A stretch of DNA of 64,000 bases from Gammaproteobacteria bacterium. Its GTDB lineage: Bacteria > Pseudomonadota > Gammaproteobacteria > GCA-001735895. The stretch is taken from positions 1 to 64,000 of the forward strand of contig JAOTXY010000005.1 of NCBI GenBank assembly GCA_029862125.1. The letters run 5' to 3'. Made by a program: the position numbers and the translations under genes. The notes beneath the pieces are model-generated. The model did no database searches, had not been told where the DNA came from, and worked only from the letters and a program-made list of their open reading frames with translations. Shown here one piece after another: positions 19,410-27,834 of the stretch (the stretch's first letter is position 1; every line of letters begins with the position of its first letter).

Positions 19410-19521
19410 GATATATTGAAATCGCCATATAATCGTTCAATTTTGCACGATAAATTGGCATCGAGATATTAATCGGTACAATTCCACCTGTTTTTGACCC
19501 CCGATTTTGGAGATTTAAGTC

Positions 19522-20931
19522 ATGTCTGCGTCTGATGTATTGAACAAGATTAACGAGTACGGCGTGAAATTCGTCGATTTCCGCTTTACCGATACCAAGG
19601 GAAAGGAGCAGCATGTCTCGGTCCCGGCCAGTACCCTCGAAGAAGATACCTTTACTGAGGGAAAAATGTTTGACGGCTCTTCAGTCGCCGGCTGGAAAGG
19701 CATTAACGAATCGGACATGATCCTGATGCCTGACCCGGCGACCGCGGTGCTCGATCCGTTTACCGACGAACCCACCATTAACATCACCTGTAACGTGGTT
19801 GAGCCGGCTACTGGCGAAGGCTACGAGCGTGATCCACGCTCCATCGCCGAACGCGCCGAGGCTTACCTGAAGTCATCCGGAATCGCCGACGTTGCCTACT
19901 TCGGTCCGGAAAACGAATTCTTCGTTTTTGACGACGTCAAGTGGTCGACCGAAATGGGTCATTGTTCCTACCAGATCGAGTCTGAAGAAGCGGCGTGGAG
20001 TTCAATCAAAATGTACGAAGACGGCAACATCGGTCACCGTCCCGGCGTCAAGGGTGGGTATTTCCCGGTACCACCAGTTGACTCCTTGCATGACATCCGT
20101 TCGGCGATGTGCCTGGCGATGGAAGAAATGAACCTCAAGGTCGAGGTTCACCACCACGAGGTCGCAACCGCGGGGCAGTGTGAAATCGGGGTTGAATTCA
20201 ATACCCTGGTGCGCAAGGCCGACGAGGTCCAGGTGCTGAAGTACTGCGTGCATAACGTGGCGCACAGCTATGGCAAAACAGCGACTTTCATGCCGAAGCC
20301 ACTGGTAGGTGACAATGGTAACGGTATGCACGTGCACATGTCGCTCGTCAAAGACGGCGACAACCTTTTTTCCGGAGAAGGCTACGGTGGCCTGTCTGAT
20401 ACAGCACTGTATTATATCGGCGGGGTGATCAAGCACGCACGTGCCATCAATGCCTTTGCTAACGGTGCTACCAATAGCTACAAACGCCTGGTGCCGGGCT
20501 TCGAAGCCCCGGTCATGCTCGCCTACTCGTCGCGCAACCGTTCCGCTTCGATTCGTATCCCTTACGTCAGCAATCCGAAAGCCCGCCGCATCGAGGTGCG
20601 CTTCCCCGATTCGACCGCCAATCCTTACCTCGCGTTTGCCGCATTGATGATGGCTGGCCTCGATGGCATCAACAACCAGATTCACCCGGGTGAGGCAATG
20701 GACAAGGATCTCTACGATTTACCGCCTGAAGAAGAGGCCGAAATACCACAGGTTGCGTTTTCTCTCGACCAGGCCCTCGAAGCGCTCGACCAGGATCGTG
20801 AGTTTTTGAAAGCTGGTGGCGTGTTCACCGACGATGTTATCGACGGTTATATCGATCTCAAAAACGAGGAAGTTGACCGCCTGCGCCTGGCGACCAACCC
20901 GATCGAGTTCGACCTTTACTACAGCTGCTAG
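19522..20931 (+). CDS. glnA: Glutamine synthetase type I
   Basis: [20 protein letters not shown]...[13 protein letters not shown]...[11 protein letters not shown]...[10 protein letters not shown]...LYDLPPEE. Confidence 0.97.
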   Translation: MSASDVLNKINEYGVKFVDFRFTDTKGKEQHVSVPASTLEEDTFTEGKMFDGSSVAGWKGINESDMILMPDPATAVLDPFTDEPTINITCNVVEPATGEGYERDPRSIAERAEAYLKSSGIADVAYFGPENEFFVFDDVKWSTEMGHCSYQIESEEAAWSSIKMYEDGNIGHRPGVKGGYFPVPPVDSLHDIRSAMCLAMEEMNLKVEVHHHEVATAGQCEIGVEFNTLVRKADEVQVLKYCVHNVAHSYGKTATFMPKPLVGDNGNGMHVHMSLVKDGDNLFSGEGYGGLSDTALYYIGGVIKHARAINAFANGATNSYKRLVPGFEAPVMLAYSSRNRSASIRIPYVSNPKARRIEVRFPDSTANPYLAFAALMMAGLDGINNQIHPGEAMDKDLYDLPPEEEAEIPQVAFSLDQALEALDQDREFLKAGGVFTDDVIDGYIDLKNEEVDRLRLATNPIEFDLYYSC

Positions 20932-20950
20932 GCAATCGCTTGCACGATCG

Positions 20951-20980
20951 ACAAAAGGCCCCTCACGGGGCCTTTTTTGT
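20951..20980 (+). terminator. Rho-independent terminator after glnA
   Basis: acaaaaggcccc-tcac-ggggccttttttgt. Confidence 0.9.
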
Positions 20981-21020
20981 CTGCAACAGCGCAAGCATGA
21001 TTCGAACCAACATAGATTAA

Positions 21021-22100
21021 ATGTCGCAGCCAAACCTGAAACTGGCCCCGCCCACCGACACCGGTCTTCGTATCCTGGATACGCTTAATTCGTCGATCCT
21101 GTGCCTAGATAGCGAACAATGCATCACCTATGTCAACGCGGCCGGCGAGGCACTGTTCGAAAGCAGCGCGTCGAACCTGGTCGGGCGCCGTTTCGACAGC
21201 TTGCTGAGCCAGGTTGAGCCTTCCAGCATACTCTCGAAACTGGCCCTCGATTCGATCGCATTTACCGAACACGAAGCGGTAATCACGCTTGCCGATGGCA
21301 GGGAAATTATTGCCAACTACAGCATTTATCCACTCGACGGGCGGACAACAAGTGACGAAATCGTGCTGGAGATCCGGCAGTCTGAACACCAGGCGCAATT
21401 TGCGCAGGATGAACTCAATCAACTGCAACAGCAGGCCACCCAGCAGCTCGCGCGTGGACTCGCGCATGAAATCAACAATCCGTTAGGCGGTATTCGAGGC
21501 GCGGCGCAACTGTTGCAACGCGCGCTCGACCGTCCCGAGTGGACCGAGTATACCGAGGTCATCCTCAGCGAAGTTGACCGCCTGCAATCCCTGACCAGCA
21601 AGATGCTCGTGCCCGGAAGCAAAATGCAGCTCACGGAAATCAACATACTCGAGGTGCTGGAACATATCCGCAAGATAATCCTGGCAGCCGAGCCCGATCG
21701 CATCAAGATAAGACGTGACTATGACCCCAGTATTCCGGGGATCATGGCGGATCGCGATATGCTGATCCAGGCGTTCCTGAATATTGCTCGTAATGCCGTA
21801 CAGGCGATCGAGGGCAACGGTGAAATTACCTTCAAGACCCGCGTGGGTCGACAGTTCACCATCGGCCAGATTACCCATCCGCTGGTAGTACAGGTCGACA
21901 TTACCGACAGCGGCCGGGGTATTCCAAATGATCTCGGAGAAACTATTTTTCTGCCGATGATAACTGATAAACCTGAGGGCAGCGGCCTCGGCCTGCCGAT
22001 TGCACAGGAAATAATCTCCCGCCACGGGGGCACTATCCACCTGCACAGTTCTGACTGCGGAACCACTTTTAGCACCATTTTGCCCATGGAAAAGACATGA
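21021..22100 (+). CDS. ntrB: Nitrogen regulation histidine kinase NtrB (GlnL)
   Basis: PAS-type N-terminus, GLAHEINNPLGGIRGAAQLLQRAL H-box, N- and G-boxes (DSGRGIPNDLG, GSGLGLPIAQEIISRHGG). Confidence 0.92.
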   Translation: MSQPNLKLAPPTDTGLRILDTLNSSILCLDSEQCITYVNAAGEALFESSASNLVGRRFDSLLSQVEPSSILSKLALDSIAFTEHEAVITLADGREIIANYSIYPLDGRTTSDEIVLEIRQSEHQAQFAQDELNQLQQQATQQLARGLAHEINNPLGGIRGAAQLLQRALDRPEWTEYTEVILSEVDRLQSLTSKMLVPGSKMQLTEINILEVLEHIRKIILAAEPDRIKIRRDYDPSIPGIMADRDMLIQAFLNIARNAVQAIEGNGEITFKTRVGRQFTIGQITHPLVVQVDITDSGRGIPNDLGETIFLPMITDKPEGSGLGLPIAQEIISRHGGTIHLHSSDCGTTFSTILPMEKT

Positions 22101-22741
22101 ATCTAGCAACTAACATTCCACCCCTTAAAATCTGGATAATCGATGACGATCAATCAATGCGCTGGGTACTGGAAAAGACCCTGTCCAATAATGGCTACCA
22201 GGTATCCGCTTTTGAATCCGGCTCGGTGGCACTCGCCACTTTCAAACGCACCGAACCCGAAGCACGTCCCCACCTGATCATCACCGATGTACGCATGCCC
22301 GGGATTAACGGTTTCGAATTGCTCAAACAGGTAAAGAACATATCACCGCAAACCCCGATCATCGTGATGACGGCCTATACCGACCTCGATACCACGGTGC
22401 AGGCATTCCAGGAGGGCGCTTTTGAATACCTGCCCAAACCTTTCGATATCGATGACGCACTTGAACTGGTTGCCCGAGCCTGTGAACCCGTGGTTGAAGC
22501 CGGTACCAATCTGCCGCGCTTTGCGGACGAAATCGGTGACTGGCAGGCGCAACTGCGCCTGTGGGCAAAGCAGCAACTGTCACAGGGCGAAACCGACATT
22601 CTTAAGAACGCCGCCAGGACCTTCGAAAAAACACTGCTGGATTGCGCGCTCGAAGCCACGCGCGGGCGTAAACAAGACGCGGCGCGACTGCTCGGCTGGG
22701 GCAGGAATACGCTGACCCGCAAATTGAAGGAGTTAAGTTAA
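22097..22741 (+). CDS. NtrC-like response regulator lacking the AAA+/sigma54 interaction domain (receiver + Fis-type HTH only)
   Basis: Receiver IWIIDDDQSMRWVLEKTLSNNGYQV...LIITDVRMPGINGFELLKQVK...MTAYTDLDTTVQAFQEGAFEYLPKPFDIDDA continues directly to TFEKTLLDCALEATRGRKQDAARLLGWGRNTLTRKLKEL; no Walker A/B, no GAFTGA; total 214 aa. Confidence 0.9.
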   Translation: MNLATNIPPLKIWIIDDDQSMRWVLEKTLSNNGYQVSAFESGSVALATFKRTEPEARPHLIITDVRMPGINGFELLKQVKNISPQTPIIVMTAYTDLDTTVQAFQEGAFEYLPKPFDIDDALELVARACEPVVEAGTNLPRFADEIGDWQAQLRLWAKQQLSQGETDILKNAARTFEKTLLDCALEATRGRKQDAARLLGWGRNTLTRKLKELS

Positions 22742-22847
22742 TTCCGGCCTTCGCCCCTGAATCGATTCGCGCCACACCCCGTTGCCAGAATAAGGATAGT
22801 CGTCGTGAACATCCGGGATGATCTTAATAAAGTCATACGCACAATTA

Positions 22848-22998
22848 AGTCATCCCCGCGAAAGCGGGGATCTTGCAATGGTGGCGCTGTTACGAGATCC
22901 CCGCTTTCGCGGGGATGACTCTAAAGTAGCGGGGATGACTCTAAAGTAGCGGGGATGACTCTAAAGTAGTGGGGATTACTCGAAGTAGTGAGGATGAC
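22848..22998. repeat. 26-bp perfect inverted repeat (agtcatccccgcgaaagcggggatct ... agatccccgctttcgcggggatgact) followed by a decaying 20-bp tandem repeat (ggggatgactctaaagtagc, about 4.4 copies)
   Basis: Direct read; arms 22848-22873 and 22895-22920; tandem units from 22911 to 22998. Confidence 0.9.
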
Positions 22999-23051
22999 AG
23001 CAAACCCTTGCGCAGAAATGGCGACAGGGTTCTAAGATGACCGCCTGGTGA

Positions 23052-23771
23052 TCAGCCAGAAATACAGTTCATGTAGGCTTTTTCCAGGGTGTCTGCCTGG
23101 TACTGTTCGAGACAGCTTGCGGGAGTGCCGATAAACCTGATTTCACCATCGTGCAGTATCCCGAACTGGTCACAAATTTCCTCCGCGTCGGAGAGCATAT
23201 GCGTACTGTAAAACAGCGTTCGATCATCCGTTTTTGTATTCTTTAAATATTCCTTGAAGTGGTATCGCGCCTTGGGATCGAGTCCGCTCAGCGGTTCATC
23301 GAGGATCAACAGCTTTCGATCCAGCATGAAGCAGCTGATCAATCCAAGTTTCTGGATCATCCCCTTGGAGTATTCCGACACTCTCGATTGCAAACGGTCG
23401 GGCCCAAAATCAAATTGACTCGACAGTTCAGCGATCGATTCCCGGTCGATACTGACACCGTAAACCGACGCCACAAACTGCAGGTACTGCCAGCCGCTAA
23501 CCAGTTTCTTCAGATCAAATTTTTCCGGCAAGTACGAAATTTGCATGCGACATTTAGGGTCCCGGTTTGATTTGCCGAAGAGTTCGATGCTCGACTCTTC
23601 AGGCGGTCGAATCAAATCGAGCATCAGCTTGATCAGGGTCGATTTGCCGGCGCCGTTGACCCCGGCAATCGCAAAATAGCGCCCCTGGTCAAGTTGAAAC
23701 GCCAGGGAGTTCAGAACTTCGACCTGTCCAAAAGAATACGACAGATTATGTATCGAGATGACCGGGGGCAT
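23052..23771 (-). CDS. ABC transporter ATP-binding protein
   Basis: Walker A GVNGAGKSTLIKL, signature VSEYSKGMIQKLGL, Walker B KLLILDEPLSGLDP. Confidence 0.92.
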   Translation of the reverse strand: MPPVISIHNLSYSFGQVEVLNSLAFQLDQGRYFAIAGVNGAGKSTLIKLMLDLIRPPEESSIELFGKSNRDPKCRMQISYLPEKFDLKKLVSGWQYLQFVASVYGVSIDRESIAELSSQFDFGPDRLQSRVSEYSKGMIQKLGLISCFMLDRKLLILDEPLSGLDPKARYHFKEYLKNTKTDDRTLFYSTHMLSDAEEICDQFGILHDGEIRFIGTPASCLEQYQADTLEKAYMNCISG

Positions 23772-23774
23772 GAT

Positions 23775-23806
23775 AAAAAAAGCCTGCTCGTTAAAGCAGG
23801 CTTTTT
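23775..23806 (-). terminator. Intrinsic terminator between the prepilin gene and the ABC ATPase gene
   Basis: Minus strand AAAAAGCCTGCT-TTAACG-AGCAGGCTTTTTTT. Confidence 0.85.
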
Positions 23807-23836
23807 ATGCTCAGGTTCTACACCAAGGGAAAACGC

Positions 23837-24511
23837 TTATAACCTGAACGCCATGTCGTAGCGCGCGACATCCGTGTACGCAGCGTCCCCGGTACCCGCG
23901 ACATCGACATCAGTGGAGCTGCCCGAGGCTTCACAGGGTCCTGCGCCACTTATACAAGCACTTTGCACACGGCCACCGTTGGGAACACCGTCATCGAGTC
24001 GCCCCTCAAGGATTTTTGCGATCGGCCCTTCAATTTGGCCGAAAACAGTTACGTGGCCCGTAATACCGAGGGCACCGTCGCGAATGCCCATCAATCCGCC
24101 GTAGGCATTGGAGGGTTGCGTGGGATCTGTTGCGGCACCCGCGATCAAGCCGGAGGCACGCAAATGCTTCCAGAATAATGCGGTTTCATAGTCCGGGGCC
24201 GCCGCCGCATCATTACCCACCCAGAGTCCTTCAATGGTACCATCCCCGTTACCTTCGAGGTTAGCACTTCCGCCAGCAAAAATATCAAATCGGCCAATTG
24301 CTGCCGAATCGTCACCCGGCAGCTGGGTGTAACGGTCCTGGTAAGAAAACATCGCCGCGGCAACACCGGCGTTATCGCTTTCGATGCGTTTCAGCTTGGC
24401 ATTGGTGATCATTTCCTGGCCCTTCAGCACACCACCGATCAGCAACCCGACGATTACCAGTACGATCGCGATTTCAACCAGCGTGAAGCCTTTTTGTTTA
24501 GTTAACTGCAT
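23837..24511 (-). CDS. Type IV prepilin / pseudopilin-like protein
   Basis: MQLTKQKGFTLVEIAIVLVIVGLLIGGVLKGQEMITNAKLKRIESD: prepilin leader with G/F cleavage site and E5. Confidence 0.88.
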   Translation of the reverse strand: MQLTKQKGFTLVEIAIVLVIVGLLIGGVLKGQEMITNAKLKRIESDNAGVAAAMFSYQDRYTQLPGDDSAAIGRFDIFAGGSANLEGNGDGTIEGLWVGNDAAAAPDYETALFWKHLRASGLIAGAATDPTQPSNAYGGLMGIRDGALGITGHVTVFGQIEGPIAKILEGRLDDGVPNGGRVQSACISGAGPCEASGSSTDVDVAGTGDAAYTDVARYDMAFRL

Positions 24512-24555
24512 TTAATTCTCCTGTCATGTCTTAGGATTCTACCTGAAGAATCTAA

Positions 24556-24571
24556 TGCACCAAGCGTGCCA
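24556..24571 (-). promoter_or_regulatory. Candidate sigma54 (-24/-12) promoter for the prepilin gene
   Basis: Minus strand TGGCACGCTTGGTGCA versus consensus TGGCACN5TTGCA (one mismatch; GG/GC spacing correct), 45 bp upstream of the ATG at 24511. Confidence 0.65.
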
Positions 24572-24612
24572 ACTCACAAAAAGCCTTGTAAATCTATGTA
24601 TTTTGCCCAAAT

Positions 24613-25356
24613 TTATAGTTGATTCTTACCCGATTGTTGGGATTCAAACAGTTTCTGTTGAAAATCCAACAGTTTTGATTCTAGAAACCGCTTCTCGTCC
24701 GGGTCGCTGATCGAACCCGATTGTATTAACGCCTGGATTATCGCGATGGCAGATTCAAATTCGTTCATGTCCGCGAGCAGCAGAAAATGGATGTCCCGTG
24801 CCCAATTCGGCATAACCACGCTGGCAGGTTGCAATGCGAGCTTCTCTGCTATGCGCAACGCCAGCTTTAAATCCCCGAGTCGGTGCTTGGCCAGCACGCT
24901 TGCTTCTGCGAGGCGGCGCCAGTGCAACTGTGGGTTATGGTCAAAGGTTCGCTCGATAAAACTCAGTATTAACCTTAATCGCGCCTTGTCATGCGTCTGG
25001 CTGTAGACTCGCGAAGCCAGAAGCATTGGGTACTCCGAGCGGGGATTGATTTCACTGATCTGTTCCAACCAGTCTACGAGTCGATCATAATCGATTCTGC
25101 TATAGCTGAAATGCCGCCCCATCTGGTTGTCATGTAACTGCAGGCGGATCGCGAGCAAATAACCCAGTAGTTGATCCGATCCCATCGAAATACCCCGGTA
25201 GGTCGACGCCTGCAAGGGATTAGTAAGCGGCTGATAGCTGGCCTCGAGTTGTGCCTGGCTGGAGTAGTGAAACAGCAGCTGGCAAAACAGCATCAGCGCG
25301 AATCCCCACAGCAAGGGCCACGGTAATTGCGTAATGGAACGCGCCGCTCGCCGCAT
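24613..25356 (-). CDS. Membrane-anchored TPR-like protein of unknown function
   Basis: N-terminal TM LLWGFALMLFCQLLF then helical repeats (YPMLLASRVYSQTHDKARLRLILSFIERTF; LADMNEFESAIAIIQALI). Confidence 0.6.
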   Translation of the reverse strand: MRRAARSITQLPWPLLWGFALMLFCQLLFHYSSQAQLEASYQPLTNPLQASTYRGISMGSDQLLGYLLAIRLQLHDNQMGRHFSYSRIDYDRLVDWLEQISEINPRSEYPMLLASRVYSQTHDKARLRLILSFIERTFDHNPQLHWRRLAEASVLAKHRLGDLKLALRIAEKLALQPASVVMPNWARDIHFLLLADMNEFESAIAIIQALIQSGSISDPDEKRFLESKLLDFQQKLFESQQSGKNQL

Positions 25357-26136
25357 CTAAAGACTGAACTCCTTGCGATAAAAATCAACCAGGCAAACGG
25401 CTATCAGAAACAGTGCGTAGATTACGGTGGAATAAAATTGAACTGAAAGCGACTGCAGTAGATCGACATTGCCAAAAAAAACATTATTGTTGGCAAAACT
25501 GTCCAGATCCGGCAGCAGGTATAAAATTGCGCTAAAAATTAAATCCACGAACCGGCTGGTCAGGCTACCGTCCGATAACCTGACCGATTCTTCCAGCATT
25601 TGGGATATCAGGCCTGACAGCCTGGCGAGCAGGTATGTCGCCATCGAAAAGCAAACCGCCAGGGGAATTTTTTCAAGACTTATTATCGTCAGCATGCCCA
25701 ATAGGCCGAGCAGGAAGATTTCAAGCCACAGCGCGCTCGCCCAGTAGAGACCAACCAGCCAGTCACTGTAGAGCGAGATGACCAACAGGACCGGCAGCAC
25801 CAGCCACAGGCACAGGCTGGCGATGACCAACACCTGCGCAGCGACATACTGCCAGCGCGCCAGCGGCATCGTCAGCAGGCGCTCGAACTGTCTGAATTCA
25901 TAGTCCTGGGAGACACTGGTGGTGATTACCAGCAAGGCAAATAATCCAAGCGCGTAGCGCAGAAAATCCGCCACCAGTGCAACCACGATCTGGTTGCTGT
26001 CGATAATCGCAAGCTCGCTAAAAAAACCGCCGACCAGCATCGCCAGTACCGCGAGCACTAATGTCAATAACAGCAGGCGCCGGCTCAGAATTCCCAGCAT
26101 CAGGTATTTAAACAGTGCTATAGTTTGAGCGAACAT
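25357..26136 (-). CDS. ABC-2 type transporter permease
   Basis: Six-TM hydrophobic protein with YEFRQFERLLTMPLARWQYVAAQVLVI typical of ABC-2 permeases; ATG at 26136 is likelier than the upstream GTG at 26151. Confidence 0.72.
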   Translation of the reverse strand: MFAQTIALFKYLMLGILSRRLLLLTLVLAVLAMLVGGFFSELAIIDSNQIVVALVADFLRYALGLFALLVITTSVSQDYEFRQFERLLTMPLARWQYVAAQVLVIASLCLWLVLPVLLVISLYSDWLVGLYWASALWLEIFLLGLLGMLTIISLEKIPLAVCFSMATYLLARLSGLISQMLEESVRLSDGSLTSRFVDLIFSAILYLLPDLDSFANNNVFFGNVDLLQSLSVQFYSTVIYALFLIAVCLVDFYRKEFSL

Positions 26137-26152
26137 TCGAGTTTTTGGCACC

Positions 26153-27832
26153 TTGATTAGAATAAATTCCCTACTGCAATTCGGTCAGCAAATCCTGGCA
26201 TCGACGTTGCTCACCTACCATATTTTGATCTGGGTGGTCGACGATAGCCAGTTGGAATTTGCGTTATCGTTCATATTGTATGGCCTATTCCTGCTCTGGC
26301 AACCTCTGTGGAATAAAGAAACTGTAGTCGATAAAAAGCGAATTGCATTCCTCGCGCTCGTATTTATCAGCATCACCTATGCCTTCCCAAATGAATCGCT
26401 GGTTTTCTTCGGCTTGATACTGTCTGGGCTAATCGGCAGTCGCCTGCTCGGCCAGACCGCATTCCGCTCTTTCGACCTGCTGGCACTGCTGATCATTATT
26501 CTCGAAATGGCGATCGGGGTTGTGCCAGCAACGTTCGAGCAGATCAAATTACCCGCGCTATTTGCCGATTACATGCAGACCATTATATTGATCCCGGTGT
26601 TGTTGTTTTACTTTGCGCCCAATCCCGATCATCAGAAGCAGGGACGCAGCCAGGTCGACTTGATGCACGGATTGCTTGCAGCAACCCTGCTGTTTATCGT
26701 GTTGCTCGGCGGCATCGTCATCAACCTGCTTTACGGCGTGGATTATATCGACGGCCTGTTATTGACCGTGTTCATCGTTTCTACCCTGACCATCGGCATC
26801 AGCTGGTTCTGGAACCCCGGGGTGGGTTATTCCGGTATCGGCGTGTTATGGAATCGTTACGCGATGACCATCGGCGGGCCATTTGAAAGCTGGATTAACA
26901 AGCTGACCACGCTAATCGAGGAACGTTACCTGACGCCTGGCGAGTATCTCGAGGCCGCCTGTGAAAACCTGGTCGAGAACGAGTGGTTGAACGCTATCGA
27001 ATGGCATTTCGAAAATTTCAAAGTCAGCGCCGGGGAAAAAACCGGTACCCGTCTCGAGCACCCACTGACGAAAAACCTGAACGTGGTGCTGTATTTCAAG
27101 GCTGACCCCGGGACCGCGCTGGAACAGCATACGATCCTGTTGATACGCATGGCTTACCAGTTTTACCTGGCCAAGCTGAACCAGGAAAAAATACGCGCAC
27201 AGGAACATTTTGCAACCATTCATCACACCGGCGCCCGGCTCACCCACGATATCAAGAATATTCTACAATCCATCAAGACGTCGATCGATATTCTCGCCAT
27301 GGACAAGGATTCTCAGAATTCGCAGCAATTATTGCAAGCCAACCTGAAACAGATCGGGACGCGCCTGGAAAACACGCTGAATAAGCTAAAGGCGCCAAAA
27401 CTCGACACCCAGGTCAGCCTGGTCGATTGCCACAAGTGGATTAAGCGCATCGGCAAGCAACATAACGCGAATGAACGTATGCACTTTCACAGCGACATCG
27501 ACAACAACGTGACTTTACCGATCGATTTGTTTGACAGTGTCGCTGAAAACCTGATCAATAATGCGCTCAAGAAAACATCGGCGAAACGAATCGATGTGCG
27601 CCTGTTATCGAACAGTGATGTCATTATATTGTCAGTTTGCGACGACGGCGATGCGATTTCAGCGGAGATTGAAAAGAACCTGTTTGCACAACCGGTTTCG
27701 TCCGGCAGCGGCATGGGTATCGGCCTGTACCAGTCGGCAATCATGGCGCTTGCGTTTAACTACGAACTCGAACTAAGCCAGAACGAACGCGGCCGCGTCT
27801 GCTTTAACCTGTTCCAGAACCTGGCGGAATAA
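26153..27832 (+). CDS. PrsK-like membrane histidine kinase (N-terminal TM block, GAF-like region, HATPase); TTG start
   Basis: HHTGARLTHDIKNILQSIKTSIDIL H-box, ENLINNALKK N-box, VCDDGDAIS and GSGMGIGLYQSAIMA G-boxes; multi-TM N-terminus. Confidence 0.75.
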   Translation: MIRINSLLQFGQQILASTLLTYHILIWVVDDSQLEFALSFILYGLFLLWQPLWNKETVVDKKRIAFLALVFISITYAFPNESLVFFGLILSGLIGSRLLGQTAFRSFDLLALLIIILEMAIGVVPATFEQIKLPALFADYMQTIILIPVLLFYFAPNPDHQKQGRSQVDLMHGLLAATLLFIVLLGGIVINLLYGVDYIDGLLLTVFIVSTLTIGISWFWNPGVGYSGIGVLWNRYAMTIGGPFESWINKLTTLIEERYLTPGEYLEAACENLVENEWLNAIEWHFENFKVSAGEKTGTRLEHPLTKNLNVVLYFKADPGTALEQHTILLIRMAYQFYLAKLNQEKIRAQEHFATIHHTGARLTHDIKNILQSIKTSIDILAMDKDSQNSQQLLQANLKQIGTRLENTLNKLKAPKLDTQVSLVDCHKWIKRIGKQHNANERMHFHSDIDNNVTLPIDLFDSVAENLINNALKKTSAKRIDVRLLSNSDVIILSVCDDGDAISAEIEKNLFAQPVSSGSGMGIGLYQSAIMALAFNYELELSQNERGRVCFNLFQNLAE

Positions 27833-27834
27833 AC

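Noticed and set aside
19455-19475. Sigma54 promoter TGGCATCGAGATATT upstream of glnA
   Set aside because: The -12 GC is absent at the required spacing.
20002-20685. 227-aa minus-strand ORF
   Set aside because: Fully antisense to glnA.
22911-22998. Possible CRISPR array
   Set aside because: Units are contiguous 20-mers with no unique spacers and no cas genes nearby.
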